A stretch of DNA of 64,000 nucleotides from Desulfamplus magnetovallimortis (GCF_900170035.1 NZ_LT828553.1:54240-118239), one strand, 5' to 3'. Shown: positions 8,371 through 17,109, numbered from the stretch's first letter. Program-made: numbers and translations. The notes: a model not told the origin generated them from the sequence alone.

Positions 8371-9075
8371 TTATTTATGAACAAGTTCGTAATAGACAAC
8401 AAAAGGTTCAGCGGCATTCTCATTGCTTTGGCTTTTTGTGGAAATGCCGCTATCTTCATCTTCATCTTCTTCAAATACGAGGTCTCGAGTTTTGCGTTTG
8501 CTCTCCTGCTTTTTTTCTACAGATTGCACAGGGGCTGCGGATGATGATATCTCTCCCTTGCTGGCGGCAGCCTCTCTGGCTGCTTCCTCCAACTCTGGAA
8601 CTTTTTCGGTTGCAAGAACCGCAAGTATTTTTTCGACTCCCTGTGTTTCGTCGAATTTGAAGGAGCCTTTAACAGGGATCGTATAGACCTCATTTTTTTT
8701 AACAAGGTTGTCCATGCTCCTGCCTGCATGAGGAAAAAGCATATAGTATTTCCCGCTGCTACCCTGGGAGAGCCAGTACGCGTAGCAATCAGTATTAATG
8801 GTATAAATGAATTTTACTTTATCCCCTGATTTGAATTCGTGGGTTGGAAGCACCGTGCTTTTTTCCCCATCTCTCAAAAGTTCAATGGTTGTTTTTACGG
8901 CTATGGTTTCCAAAGGGGTACCATCTTCTTTCTTGGCGCTGGAAAGAACTTCCTCATCTTCTTCAAAAACCAAGTCACGGGTTTTTCTTTTTGCATCTGC
9001 GTAATCAACAAAAGTTATCATCGTAAAAGCGAAAAAAAACAAAATAATAGAAGTAAAAAAAGATAAACGCTTCAT
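8371..9075 (-). CDS. secreted DUF4384-like protein with two RKTRDLVFEED motifs
   Basis: A 234-residue protein starting at an ATG with AAGGAG in front. Residues 1-28 are a signal peptide ending A-D-A. The mature N-terminus would begin KRKTRDLVFEEDEE, so the motif is exposed at the very end of the chain; a second copy lies at 194-204. Between them is a DUF4384-like beta domain (about 58-155), recognisable by FKSGDKVKFIYTINTDCYAYWL and YYMLFPHAG, a segment common in proteins that travel with CHAT or caspase-like proteases and TPR proteins. The tail after the second motif is short. The two motif copies differ at the third or synonymous positions of most codons, so the peptide, not the DNA, is conserved. 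The same peptide occurs in the CHAT protease. Confidence 0.82.
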   Translation of the reverse strand: MKRLSFFTSIILFFFAFTMITFVDYADAKRKTRDLVFEEDEEVLSSAKKEDGTPLETIAVKTTIELLRDGEKSTVLPTHEFKSGDKVKFIYTINTDCYAYWLSQGSSGKYYMLFPHAGRSMDNLVKKNEVYTIPVKGSFKFDETQGVEKILAVLATEKVPELEEAAREAAASKGEISSSAAPVQSVEKKQESKRKTRDLVFEEDEDEDSGISTKSQSNENAAEPFVVYYELVHK

Positions 9076-9145
9076 AAAAATCTCCTTTTTTGATTTGGTA
9101 TCGGTGTAGGCCAGTTAAAAACATATTCTTCAAGACTGAACATTT

Positions 9146-9425
9146 GGACATCCTTCATATCAACTTAAAATTAGTTTACACTTTTCGAAAAATTCTGAAC
9201 CATGATTAAAAAAAGGATTTAAGGATCTCAAGAGTTGTAAGTTCTCGTTTGGCATAGCATATATGATATATGCGCCGTTTTAGTTTAATGAAGCACTATA
9301 TGTAGTTATAAAATCGAGAACATATGACTCACGAGTAAGGATTAACACGATTAAAAATCAAGGTAATCCCTTAATCATGAAAATCGTGGTTCAAAAAAAG
9401 TGTAAACCGACAAATGAAAGATGCC
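9146..9425. repeat. family A repeat with family E nested inside
   Basis: Outer arms GGACATCCTTCATAT and AAATGAAAGATGCC with inner TTTACACTTTT / AAAAGTGTAAAC mark a family A element stretched to 280 bp. Inside it is a second inverted repeat starting GAACCATGATTAA and ending TTAATCATGAAAATCGTGGTTC (family E), plus about 110 bp of unrelated sequence. No gene is seen in 9076-9476. Confidence 0.7.
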
Positions 9426-9476
9426 AACATTTGATGATTAAATTGAGATATCACCTCCCTGATTTTACGAAACGAG

Positions 9477-10316
9477 TTATGGAATAGGATTTTTTTCATT
9501 CTGTTTGACTGCCCATTCTTCAATGATTTGAGATTCAAAATCCTGGTTGTATCCTGTAAATGATTTTGTGATACTCTCCTTTTCAGACTCAGAAAGAGCA
9601 CACCATTTGCTGATATAAAAATTCTTGAATAAAACATCATGATCCCATGTGACATGCCATCGTTCGTGGTTAAGATTTTTTTCCAGACTTCGTCTTATGC
9701 CGGGTGCTGCGCCAATGATGTGTGAAACTTTCCCGAAGGCGCGAAACCTCTCAGAGAATCGGATTACAATTTTCTCCTCGATAAGTAAGGATAAAAAACG
9801 TTCAGATCCCGCAAAATGACTCTTTTGCGGAATTCTGGCAAATGAGTTTGCCCATGAAACAACTTGGGAAATTGAATAGTGGAACCCCTGTGCCCCTCTT
9901 TTGAATCGTGAAAGGGAAACAGTTGAATCCAAATCCTTAGTGTGTAGGGCTATGCTGTAAATTGATTCAGCTAAATCTGCTTTTGTCGCAAAAAGCATCT
10001 CATAGGTCTCTTGTCTGTATTTCCAGTTATGAAAAAAAAGAGACTTTGGGGCAGAGTCCCACTGACCTAAGATGGAACCTGGAAATCTTTTATAATCATC
10101 ACAATTAGCGGAACCATCTACAGTGGAGCTACTTATTAATCTGGAATATCTATGAAATAGATTCTCTACATTACTTTTCTTGACATTTTCTTTGTGGCTT
10201 TCAATTTTCTCTTTTGAGAAAATCTCAGTATCCGCAAATGAATGAGATCCCAAAAATAAAATCATTAATGATAATAGCGTTGCTTGATTCAGCATAAGAA
10301 GGTACCTAACAGACAT
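9477..10316 (-). CDS. secreted protein with HExxH motif, candidate metallopeptidase
   Basis: 279 residues from ATG at 10316 (273-nearby alternative ATG at 10295; neither has a strong ribosome site). The first 28 residues are a signal peptide ending H-S-F-A. No family is recognised by sight, but residues around 216-222 read LNHERWHVTWDHD, which contains HERWH, a match to the HExxH zinc-peptidase signature. About 45 residues later IIEEWAVKQNE offers acidic residues that could provide a third ligand, as in gluzincin-type peptidases. These are seen in sequence; metallopeptidase activity is inference. It is the first gene of the minus-strand envelope locus, upstream of DUF4384 and CHAT. Confidence 0.6.
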   Translation of the reverse strand: MSVRYLLMLNQATLLSLMILFLGSHSFADTEIFSKEKIESHKENVKKSNVENLFHRYSRLISSSTVDGSANCDDYKRFPGSILGQWDSAPKSLFFHNWKYRQETYEMLFATKADLAESIYSIALHTKDLDSTVSLSRFKRGAQGFHYSISQVVSWANSFARIPQKSHFAGSERFLSLLIEEKIVIRFSERFRAFGKVSHIIGAAPGIRRSLEKNLNHERWHVTWDHDVLFKNFYISKWCALSESEKESITKSFTGYNQDFESQIIEEWAVKQNEKNPIP

Positions 10317-10467
10317 GGGAGATAACAGTTAAATATCTGATTTTTTGTTGTTTAATTTCAAGGCGTTAGGTTTGCATTTTCAAAAGACCTGAAAAGATCT
10401 CGTTTAAACTTTTTGTGATTATAGATTTGAAATGTCAGATAAATGTAAAATTTTGAAAAATATATTT

Positions 10468-10573
10468 GATGGACTCGTAAAAAGTTCGATTTCAGCATTT
10501 TGTCAGTTATAACATACTGAAATTATTATTAGCGATTTTGGCATGCTTCATTTCCCGCTTTACATTTTTCGGA
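10468..10573. repeat. family F repeat joined to half of family A
   Basis: Begins TGATGGACTCGTAAAAAGT, a start shared with copies at 45652 and 60389 (family F), and runs to 10540. There a family A end (GGCATGCTTCATTT) starts without its partner arm. The following stretch to 10786 has GGAGAGGAGGG-type C/G-rich sequence similar to 18720 and 60610, and no gene. Confidence 0.6.
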
Positions 10574-10786
10574 GAGCATGGAGAGGAGGGTAGGGCAATG
10601 CTGTTGCCTTAAGGAGTTTTTGGTCATCACAAGCCAGCATTGATGGTGCCCCCACGAGCTTAAGTCAACAGCATTGGGGGGTAGGGAGTGAGGTAAGTGG
10701 GCAAGTTATTAAAGGTAGATTCCTAAGCTGGACAAGCCAGAACAAAGGGTTTTTCTGATTCTCATGCCAAAATAACACGAAAATCA

Positions 10787-10891
10787 GGCATCCTTCATAT
10801 CATCCCAAAAGTAGTTTACACTTTTTTGATGGAAATTCCCGATAAATGGGCATGTATCCCAGAAAGTGTAAACCGGTAAATGAAGGATGCC
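10787..10891. repeat. palindromic repeat, family A, well preserved
   Basis: 105 bp. Ends GGCATCCTTCATAT and AAATGAAGGATGCC are inverted over at least 11 bases, and the inner pair is GTTTACACTTTTT / AAAGTGTAAAC. It is one of the least degraded copies and useful as a family consensus. Confidence 0.85.
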
Positions 10892-10973
10892 GAAAATCAG
10901 AAATAAAAATCTAAAACATGGGCAGAAATTTGCAAGATGTTCAGTAGCTTTCAGGTTTTTAAGGGTTCCTTAG

Positions 10974-12227
10974 TCAGGATTTATGCTCCTTTTCAGTGAG
11001 GGTAAGCTTTACACCCACACCGATTTTTTCTGCCAGTTGTTCCGCAGTTTCGTTTATTAGGCGCTCCAGCGATTTTATTTCATCTGAAAAAAGCCTGTCA
11101 TCAATTACAAGTGAAATACCAAGGGATTCAGTTCCTCCATGCCGGAACTTTTCCATTTTGCAGTCCGGCTGATCTGTGCCAAGGGCATCTTTGAGATACT
11201 CTCTTACCTGGTGTTGGGATATCTTGATTCCTGATATGATCATCATGTTGTCACTTCTCTCCGGCAGCCATTCCATTTTCATCAAAGGAGAGCCGCATTC
11301 ACAGGGTGCCTCAATGAACTGTGCCATATCTCCTGTCCTGAAGCGAATCAATGGAAAAGCCCTTGCAGAAAGTGTTGTCAAGACGAGCTCTCCTTTTTGT
11401 CCATATGGAACTGGCTTAAGAGTTTCAGGGTCAATGATTTCAGGCAGTATATGATCATCATTGAGATGCATGCCGCAGCGGGCACTGCACTGAAATGCAA
11501 TTGCAGGTCCTGGAATTTCACTTAATCCATAATTGAGCCAGACATCTACATGGAGTCGCTCTTCAAGGGGTTTTGTCTGAGCAAGTGTTAGTGGTTCACC
11601 AACAAGAACCATTCGTTTAAGATTCAATTCATTTGGGTTGTGTTCATTATCAAACATATGATCCATGAGCTGTTCTGCAAAGGCAGCTGTGGTTACAAGG
11701 GTTGTTGTCTTGTAGTCACGCAGAACCATCAGGTTTTTGGCAAGGGATAAAGGAGAGTTTGGAATAACTCCGGCTCCCATGGTTTCAGCCCCATCCTTGT
11801 AATCTCTGCCCCAATTGGCAAGACCTGGCGGAAGATTGATCTGGAGAATATCCATGGGAGTGACACCTGCTGCCTCAAGGCTTCTTGCCACAAGTTTCTG
11901 CCATATTATAAGGTCTGTTCTGGTATAGCCGCTTATAGAAGGATTTGTGCCGGTACCCGGAGCTGTGTGAATTCTTACAATGTCCCGCAGGGGAACAGCA
12001 AAAAGGCCATATGGATAATTGAGTCCAAGGTGGGTTCTCTCCATGAATGGAAGTTTTTCAAGATCCCTTAAAGATATTATATCTTCGGGCATTACATGTT
12101 TTTCAATCAGGCGGTTGCGGTGAAAAGGGACATTTTTACAGGCACGGTTCAATGTACTCTGGAGTCGTTCCAGTTTTAGCTGGTTTTTCTCCCCAATATT
12201 CAGATTCGGCATTTGGGTATTGCTCAT
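10974..12227 (-). CDS. phenylacetate-CoA ligase-like AMP-forming enzyme
   Basis: ATG at 12227 is preceded by AGGAGGA; the longer form from 12263 lacks a site. The 417-residue protein has the PaaK architecture: N-terminal helices (LERLQSTLNRACKNVPFHRNRL), adenylate-forming core and a short C-terminal lid, ending with the RFRTGD motif (PLIRFRTGDMAQF) and ISGIKISQHQVREYL. The family converts phenylacetate or similar acids to CoA thioesters using ATP. The nucleotide-binding loop is odd: HTAPGTGTNPSISGYT replaces the usual SSGTTGKP, losing the lysine. CECG and an earlier C-R-C pair resemble the metal site seen in PaaK relatives. It is the last gene after a Liv-type importer on the same strand, which suggests it activates the imported acid. 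Substrate unproven. Confidence 0.82.
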   Translation of the reverse strand: MSNTQMPNLNIGEKNQLKLERLQSTLNRACKNVPFHRNRLIEKHVMPEDIISLRDLEKLPFMERTHLGLNYPYGLFAVPLRDIVRIHTAPGTGTNPSISGYTRTDLIIWQKLVARSLEAAGVTPMDILQINLPPGLANWGRDYKDGAETMGAGVIPNSPLSLAKNLMVLRDYKTTTLVTTAAFAEQLMDHMFDNEHNPNELNLKRMVLVGEPLTLAQTKPLEERLHVDVWLNYGLSEIPGPAIAFQCSARCGMHLNDDHILPEIIDPETLKPVPYGQKGELVLTTLSARAFPLIRFRTGDMAQFIEAPCECGSPLMKMEWLPERSDNMMIISGIKISQHQVREYLKDALGTDQPDCKMEKFRHGGTESLGISLVIDDRLFSDEIKSLERLINETAEQLAEKIGVGVKLTLTEKEHKS

Positions 12228-12281
12228 CCCTTGTTTCCTCCTGTCATCACGATTTTTTACCAATGTGTACTTTAGCTAATG

Positions 12282-12457
12282 ACTCAAAATCGACACCCTG
12301 ATAGCTTTTTCAGAAGCTTTGCATTTGTATGAATCAGGATAACCAGGATAAAAAGGATGTTCAGGATAGATAATCCTGCCTTATCCTGTTAATCTTGGGC
12401 ATCCTGATTCAGACATTGTTGACAAGGCTCACAAGATTATAGGTGTCGTGATTGAGT
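12282..12457. repeat. long palindromic repeat, family B
   Basis: About 176 bp. Outer arms ACTCAAAATCGACACC and GGTGTCGTGATTGAGT, inner arms TGAATCAGGATAACCAGGAT and ATCCTGATTCAGACA. Copies recur at 13501, 20433 (half), 26558, 28228, 32578, 45811, 46164 and 52896. It fills the space between the ligase and livF. Confidence 0.85.
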
Positions 12458-12515
12458 AATTATGTTATCTGATACTCCACAAAATCAAGCTGGCAAAGCC
12501 CTTTTGTGCATTTTA

Positions 12516-13256
12516 CTATCTTCCGTCATAAAAATCCCCGTAATCTCTGCCAAGATATGCACGTTTTACATCATCATCAACAAGAAGCTCTTCTGCACTT
12601 CCCTGAAGTACAATTTTACCTGTTTCAAGGACATATCCTCTGTCTGATATCTTTAACGCAGCCCTTGCATTTTGTTCAACCAGAAGAATGGTCACCCCTT
12701 CTTTTCTTAAGTTTTTAATGATCCCGAAAATCATGTCAACAATTTTGGGAGCAAGTCCCATTGACGGCTCATCAAGTACAAGAAGCTGTGGCCTTGCCAT
12801 AAGTGCCCTGCCAATGGCAAGCATCTGCTGTTCACCACCTGAAAGTGTGCCTGCAAGCTGGTTTGCTCTTTCCCTTAAAATGGGAAAAAGTTCCATTATC
12901 ATATCAAGATCATCGGAGACCTCTTTTTTCATTCCCTTCCTGTACATGGTGTAGGCGCCCATCTTGAGATTATCAATAACACTTAAAGGTGAAAAAATCT
13001 GGCGGCCTTCCGGTACCATGCTGATACCTGATTTTACAATTGAAGGTGGTGAAAGGCCCTTAATATTTTTTTCCTTGAATATTATTTCACCTTCCCAGGA
13101 TGTCAAAAGCCCGCATATGGCCAGAAGCAGGGTGCTTTTACCGGAACCATTGGCACCTATTATGGATATAAGTTCTCCGTTGTTGACGGAAAGACTTGCC
13201 CCCTGTACAGCCATGATGTTTCCGTAACTGCATTTAAGATTTTTTATTCTGAGCAA
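12516..13256 (-). CDS. livF: Liv-type ABC transporter ATP-binding protein LivF
   Basis: 246 residues. The start is a TTG at 13256 with GGGGAG six bases upstream; it gives the expected MLRIKNLKCSYGN beginning. Walker A is GANGSGKST, the signature is LSGGEQQMLAIGRAL and Walker B is LLVLDEPSMGL, followed by the H-loop-equivalent VEQNARAAL typical of LivF (Q after E in VEQN). It would be one of two cytoplasmic ATPases driving uptake. It lies downstream of the LivM-LivG fusion on the same strand, separated by two repeat elements. By itself the family does not tell whether the substrate is an amino acid or another organic acid. Confidence 0.93.
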   Translation of the reverse strand: MLRIKNLKCSYGNIMAVQGASLSVNNGELISIIGANGSGKSTLLLAICGLLTSWEGEIIFKEKNIKGLSPPSIVKSGISMVPEGRQIFSPLSVIDNLKMGAYTMYRKGMKKEVSDDLDMIMELFPILRERANQLAGTLSGGEQQMLAIGRALMARPQLLVLDEPSMGLAPKIVDMIFGIIKNLRKEGVTILLVEQNARAALKISDRGYVLETGKIVLQGSAEELLVDDDVKRAYLGRDYGDFYDGR

Positions 13257-13373
13257 TTTGCTCTCCCCTGGCTTTTGTAAGCATTAATAGAAATTTTATA
13301 ATTGTCTTTAGTTAAGTAACTATTTTTACCACAACTACAAAAAGGTTATCACTTTTTTCTTTAAGATCTTTTT

Positions 13374-13479
13374 GGCATTCTTCATATGACCATGAAATTA
13401 GTTTACACTTTTTTGATGACTAATTCTGAAAAATGGGGATTTCACTTGAGAAAGTGTAAAGCGGGAAATGAAACATGCC
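13374..13479. repeat. palindromic repeat, family A
   Basis: 106 bp with arms GGCATTCTTCATATG and GGAAATGAAACATGCC and inner GTTTACACTTTTT / GAAAGTGTAAA. It is followed after 21 bp by a family B copy. Confidence 0.8.
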
Positions 13480-13500
13480 CTCTTTTTTCTTTGGAAATAT

Positions 13501-13674
13501 ACTCAAAAACGACACCTATGACCTTATGAGCCTTGTTAATACTGTCTGAATCAGGATGCCCAGGATAATCAGGATTTACAGGATAAAAATCTTGAGCATC
13601 CTGTAAATCCTGGTTATCCTGATTCAGACAAATGCAATAAATGCCAAAAAAGCCAACAAGATGTCGATTTTGAG
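13501..13674. repeat. long palindromic repeat, family B
   Basis: 174 bp with arms ACTCAAAAACGACACC and GATGTCGATTTTGAG and inner TGAATCAGGATGCCCAGGAT / ATCCTGATTCAGACA. It ends just 15 bp from the stop of the LivM-LivG gene. Confidence 0.85.
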
Positions 13675-13688
13675 AATATATATAATCT

Positions 13689-15527
13689 CTATCCTCTGCC
13701 AAGATATGCATCCATTACATCCTGGTTGTTCTGTATTTCCCGTGGTGAACCCTCTGCAAGTTTTCTACCTCGATCAAGTACAATAACCTTGTCAGAAATT
13801 CCCATTGCAAGACTCATGTCATGTTCAACAAGCATCATTGTGATGCCCTTTTGTCTTACCTTGTTTATGAGATTTCCAAGAGCTTCAGTCTCCACAGCAT
13901 TCAGGCCGGCGGCTGGTTCATCAAGCAGAAGCAAAGATGGTTCAGATGCAAGTGCCCTTGCAATTTCAGCCATTTTCTGGCGGCCAATGGGAAGATCCCC
14001 TGCGGGTCGGTGTGTATATTGGGATAGTCCTGTAAATTCAATTATTTCACATGCTTTTTCCCTTGATCGTTTCTCTTCTCTTATCACCCAGGGCATTCTT
14101 GTAATAGCTCCCCAGAATCCGCTTCTGGTTCTTACATGCATTCCAACAAGTACATTTTCAAGAAGTGTCATGCTGCCAAAAAGCTCCACATGTTGGAACG
14201 TCCTTGCAATACCCTCCCTGACAAGTTGATGCACAGCATATTTTTTTGTGTTTTTCCCCTTGAATAGCACTTCCCCTGCATCAGGGGAATAGATGCCGGT
14301 AATAAGGTTGAACAGGGTTGTCTTACCGGCACCATTTGGGCCTATCAGACCGCACACGATTCCTTTTTCAATGGAAAATGAAATGTTGTCCTGGGCCTTG
14401 ACTCCGCCGAACATTTTAGTAAGAGATGAAACTTTAAGTATCTCTTCAGGAGCAGTTAAAGAACCTTGAACAAAATTTTCCGGCAACTCTTTGCCTGATT
14501 GAGAATTTCCCTGTGATACCTTGATCTGTTGAAGATCTTGAGATGCATTAAGAGGCACAATCACTCTCCCGTGAGTCTTTTTTTCCCTTTTTGATCGTTC
14601 ATATATGTCAATAAGTCCACGGGTCAGACCCTGGGGCATGAAAATCATGACCAGCATCAGGATCAATCCAAAGACAATCATTTCATATTCAGCAAATGCG
14701 TGAAGCACTTCAGGCAGAAGGGTTAGAAGAGATGCTCCGAAAAGAGCCCCCCAGACACTTGCCATTCCTCCTATTACAACCATTGTGACCATTTTTATGG
14801 ATACCATGAATCCAAATGATTCGGGGCTTATGAAGAGAACAAAATGTGCATAGAGAAAGCCTGCAACTGCACCCAGTGCAGCACTGAACATAAATATCTG
14901 AAGTTTAAGAAAATGGGTGTTTACGCCAACAGCCATGGATGCATTTTCACCGTCATGGATGGAGCGAAGGGCTCTTCCCATACGAGATGAAAGGATTCTC
15001 TGGCAGAGAACAATGGCAATAAAAACCACAAACCAGACCAGAAAGAAGTAGTTTTTCCCTGAGACAAAAGATATCGGACCAAGTTCAAGCATGGGGATAC
15101 CCACAAAACCTGATGAGCCTCCTGTGAAGCTGCTCCACTCCCTGAATATGATATTGACAATCATTCCAAATCCAAGGGTTCCCATGCCAAGGTAGTAACC
15201 GGAAAGCTTTAGCGTGGGAAGACCAACAATAAACGCAACAAGTACAGCCCCTACGACAGCACACAAAAGCCCTGCCCATGGAGATATGGCAAATGTCCCT
15301 GAAAGGATGGCTGTTGTGTATGCTCCGATACCGTAAAATGCAGCATGGCCCAATGAGACCTGTCCGGCATATCCCATGAGCATGTTAAGTCCCAGTGCCA
15401 GAAGGGTGTTTATACCTATAAATGTCATTATCTGAAGATAATATGTATTTTGAACAGCAAGCCCACATATCAGCACTGCCATTACAAACAGGGCATTTCC
15501 AATTAACGGTTTTTTTAAATAACTCAC
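13689..15527 (-). CDS. LivM-LivG fusion: ABC permease and ATPase in one chain
   Basis: 612 residues from a GTG start (GGAAA upstream). Residues about 1-310 are a LivM-type permease with around nine membrane segments and the GYAGQVSLGHAAFYGIGAY signature. A linker (about 320-355) rich in Q, S and E leads into a LivG-type ATPase: Walker A GPNGAGKTT, signature around LPIGRQKMAEIARAL, Walker B LLLLDEPAAGL and the H-loop VEHDMSL. In most bacteria these are two genes; here the permease and its ATPase are covalently joined, which fixes a 1:1 stoichiometry. It belongs with livH, livK and livF on the same strand, in the order K-H-MG-F. Confidence 0.92.
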   Translation of the reverse strand: MSYLKKPLIGNALFVMAVLICGLAVQNTYYLQIMTFIGINTLLALGLNMLMGYAGQVSLGHAAFYGIGAYTTAILSGTFAISPWAGLLCAVVGAVLVAFIVGLPTLKLSGYYLGMGTLGFGMIVNIIFREWSSFTGGSSGFVGIPMLELGPISFVSGKNYFFLVWFVVFIAIVLCQRILSSRMGRALRSIHDGENASMAVGVNTHFLKLQIFMFSAALGAVAGFLYAHFVLFISPESFGFMVSIKMVTMVVIGGMASVWGALFGASLLTLLPEVLHAFAEYEMIVFGLILMLVMIFMPQGLTRGLIDIYERSKREKKTHGRVIVPLNASQDLQQIKVSQGNSQSGKELPENFVQGSLTAPEEILKVSSLTKMFGGVKAQDNISFSIEKGIVCGLIGPNGAGKTTLFNLITGIYSPDAGEVLFKGKNTKKYAVHQLVREGIARTFQHVELFGSMTLLENVLVGMHVRTRSGFWGAITRMPWVIREEKRSREKACEIIEFTGLSQYTHRPAGDLPIGRQKMAEIARALASEPSLLLLDEPAAGLNAVETEALGNLINKVRQKGITMMLVEHDMSLAMGISDKVIVLDRGRKLAEGSPREIQNNQDVMDAYLGRG

Positions 15528-15596
15528 AATGTTTCCAGAAATTATGGATTAAAATTATTTTGAAAAAGAGGCACCCTTTACATCTTCCCAAACACT

Positions 15597-15735
15597 CATG
15601 GCCGAGTTTCGGCCACCCCCGATCATGAAAACAGAATGTATTTCATGGTAAAGATACTTTACACTTTCCGGATTGAGTTTTCCTGAAAATTTGGAATGAT
15701 TGTTAGGGAAAGTGTCAGTCGGAAAATTATGGATG
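15597..15735. repeat. family D repeat next to degraded family A
   Basis: The left part contains TTTCGGCCACCCCCGATCAT and continues to ACAGAATGT; the same 33 bases occur inside the copA coding region near 52366. The right part has decayed TTTACACTTTCC / GGAAAGTGT arms. With the surrounding bases it fills the 337-bp gap between livH and livM-livG. Confidence 0.65.
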
Positions 15736-15864
15736 CGGGAAAAGAGTAGAGTGTAGCCTTTTTTGATCACTCGGTAGGCCAAACTTCAGCCCCAGACTAC
15801 ATCTCCATGGCTGGAGAGGGGGAGAATAATGCAAAAAGGGTACACTCAAAAGAGTAACACAAAT

Positions 15865-16740
15865 CTAAAACCTTTTAGCTTCCTTTGCAGAAAAAAGCCC
15901 CCCGGGACGTATGTACAGAATTAAAAGAAGCAGGATAAATGCTATGGCATCCTTTAAAGCCGAAGAGATAAGGCCGGCACCAAGGGCTTCAATAATTCCA
16001 AGAAGAAGGCCTCCTGCAAATGCCCCCCAGAGGCTGCCAAGTCCGCCTATCATGGCGGCACAGAAGCCTTTAAGACCAAGCATGGTTCCCATGTCATAGC
16101 TGCTCATGGTGATTGGTGCAATAAACACCCCAGCAGCAGCTCCTGTTCCGGTGCTTATCATGAAGGCAAGTATTCCCATGGTGGAAGATGGAATTCCGCT
16201 CAGCCAGGCAGCTTTTCTGTTGACGGCACATGCCACCATTGCCTTGCCTGTAAGGGTCTGTTTGAAGAAAAAATGGATACCACCTGCAAGCACAAGGGCT
16301 GCAGCAACAATGAGAATGCTTTGTGGAAGCAGGGCAGCACCTGCAATTTCTATTGAATCATGTGATGAAAAGGCCGGAACACTGAAAGGATCCTTGCCCC
16401 ATGCAATCATTCCAACGCCCCTAAGAAAAATGGATGCTCCAACTGTAATGATCACAAGGGCTATTGGGCCTGTATTTTTTGCTGTTCTTATGGCAAGCCT
16501 TTCAAACAGTAGGCCCATTAGCGAGACAGCCCCGACAGTCAGAAAAAATGCCACATATAGAGGCATCGCCATATGAACCCACAGGGTAACAATACCCATG
16601 GCTCCAAGCATTACAAATTCGCCATGGGAAAAATTTATAAGTTCCGTTGAGCTGTAAAGCATGGAAAGCCCGACTGCAATGACAGCATAAATAGCACCGG
16701 TTGTTATACCTGAAAAAATATATTGAAGGAGCTCCTGCAT
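15865..16740 (-). CDS. livH: Liv-type ABC transporter permease LivH
   Basis: ATG at 16740 has AAGGAAA six bases upstream and gives a normal 291-residue LivH; the in-frame extension to 16812 reads through a repeat and is rejected. The protein starts MQELLQYIFSGITTGAIYAVIAVGLSMLY and has about eight membrane segments with the conserved NFSHGEFVMLGA motif near residue 40 and GGLGSLWGAFAGGLLLG near 230. It would pair with the LivM half of the fusion protein to form the channel of the importer. Confidence 0.93.
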   Translation of the reverse strand: MQELLQYIFSGITTGAIYAVIAVGLSMLYSSTELINFSHGEFVMLGAMGIVTLWVHMAMPLYVAFFLTVGAVSLMGLLFERLAIRTAKNTGPIALVIITVGASIFLRGVGMIAWGKDPFSVPAFSSHDSIEIAGAALLPQSILIVAAALVLAGGIHFFFKQTLTGKAMVACAVNRKAAWLSGIPSSTMGILAFMISTGTGAAAGVFIAPITMSSYDMGTMLGLKGFCAAMIGGLGSLWGAFAGGLLLGIIEALGAGLISSALKDAIAFILLLLILYIRPGGLFSAKEAKRF

Positions 16741-16756
16741 TTTTTTCCTTATCTTA

Positions 16757-17109
16757 CATTTTTTCTGAACCATGATTTTCATGATTAAGGGATTATCCTG
16801 ATTTTTTATCATGATAATCCTTAAATCCTTTAATCATGGTTCAAAAATTTTCCAAAACTGTAAATTACTTTTGGGTTTATTAGAAAGTCTCCATAACATA
16901 CCGCTATATAAAGGCCATGGAAGTCGGCATCTTTCATTTATCGGTTTACAGTTTTTGAGGCTTATCCTTTTGTCTGAATCACGGATTAAACGGATTAAAA
17001 GATTACACTGATTGAAAAAATCTGTGTAATCAGAGTAATCTGTGGCAATCCGTGATTCAGATAATTAAAGAAAAGTGTAAACTACTTTTAAGCTGATATG
17101 AAGGATGCC
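16757..17109. repeat. composite of family E and family A repeats
   Basis: 16764-16850 is a family E inverted repeat (TGAACCATGATTTTCATG ... TTTAATCATGGTTCA). 16926-17109 is a family A copy (GGCATCTTTCATTTATC ... TATGAAGGATGCC) whose middle is occupied by another inverted repeat, TCTGAATCACGGATTAAACG against AATCCGTGATTCAGA. No gene is seen between livK and livH. Confidence 0.7.
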
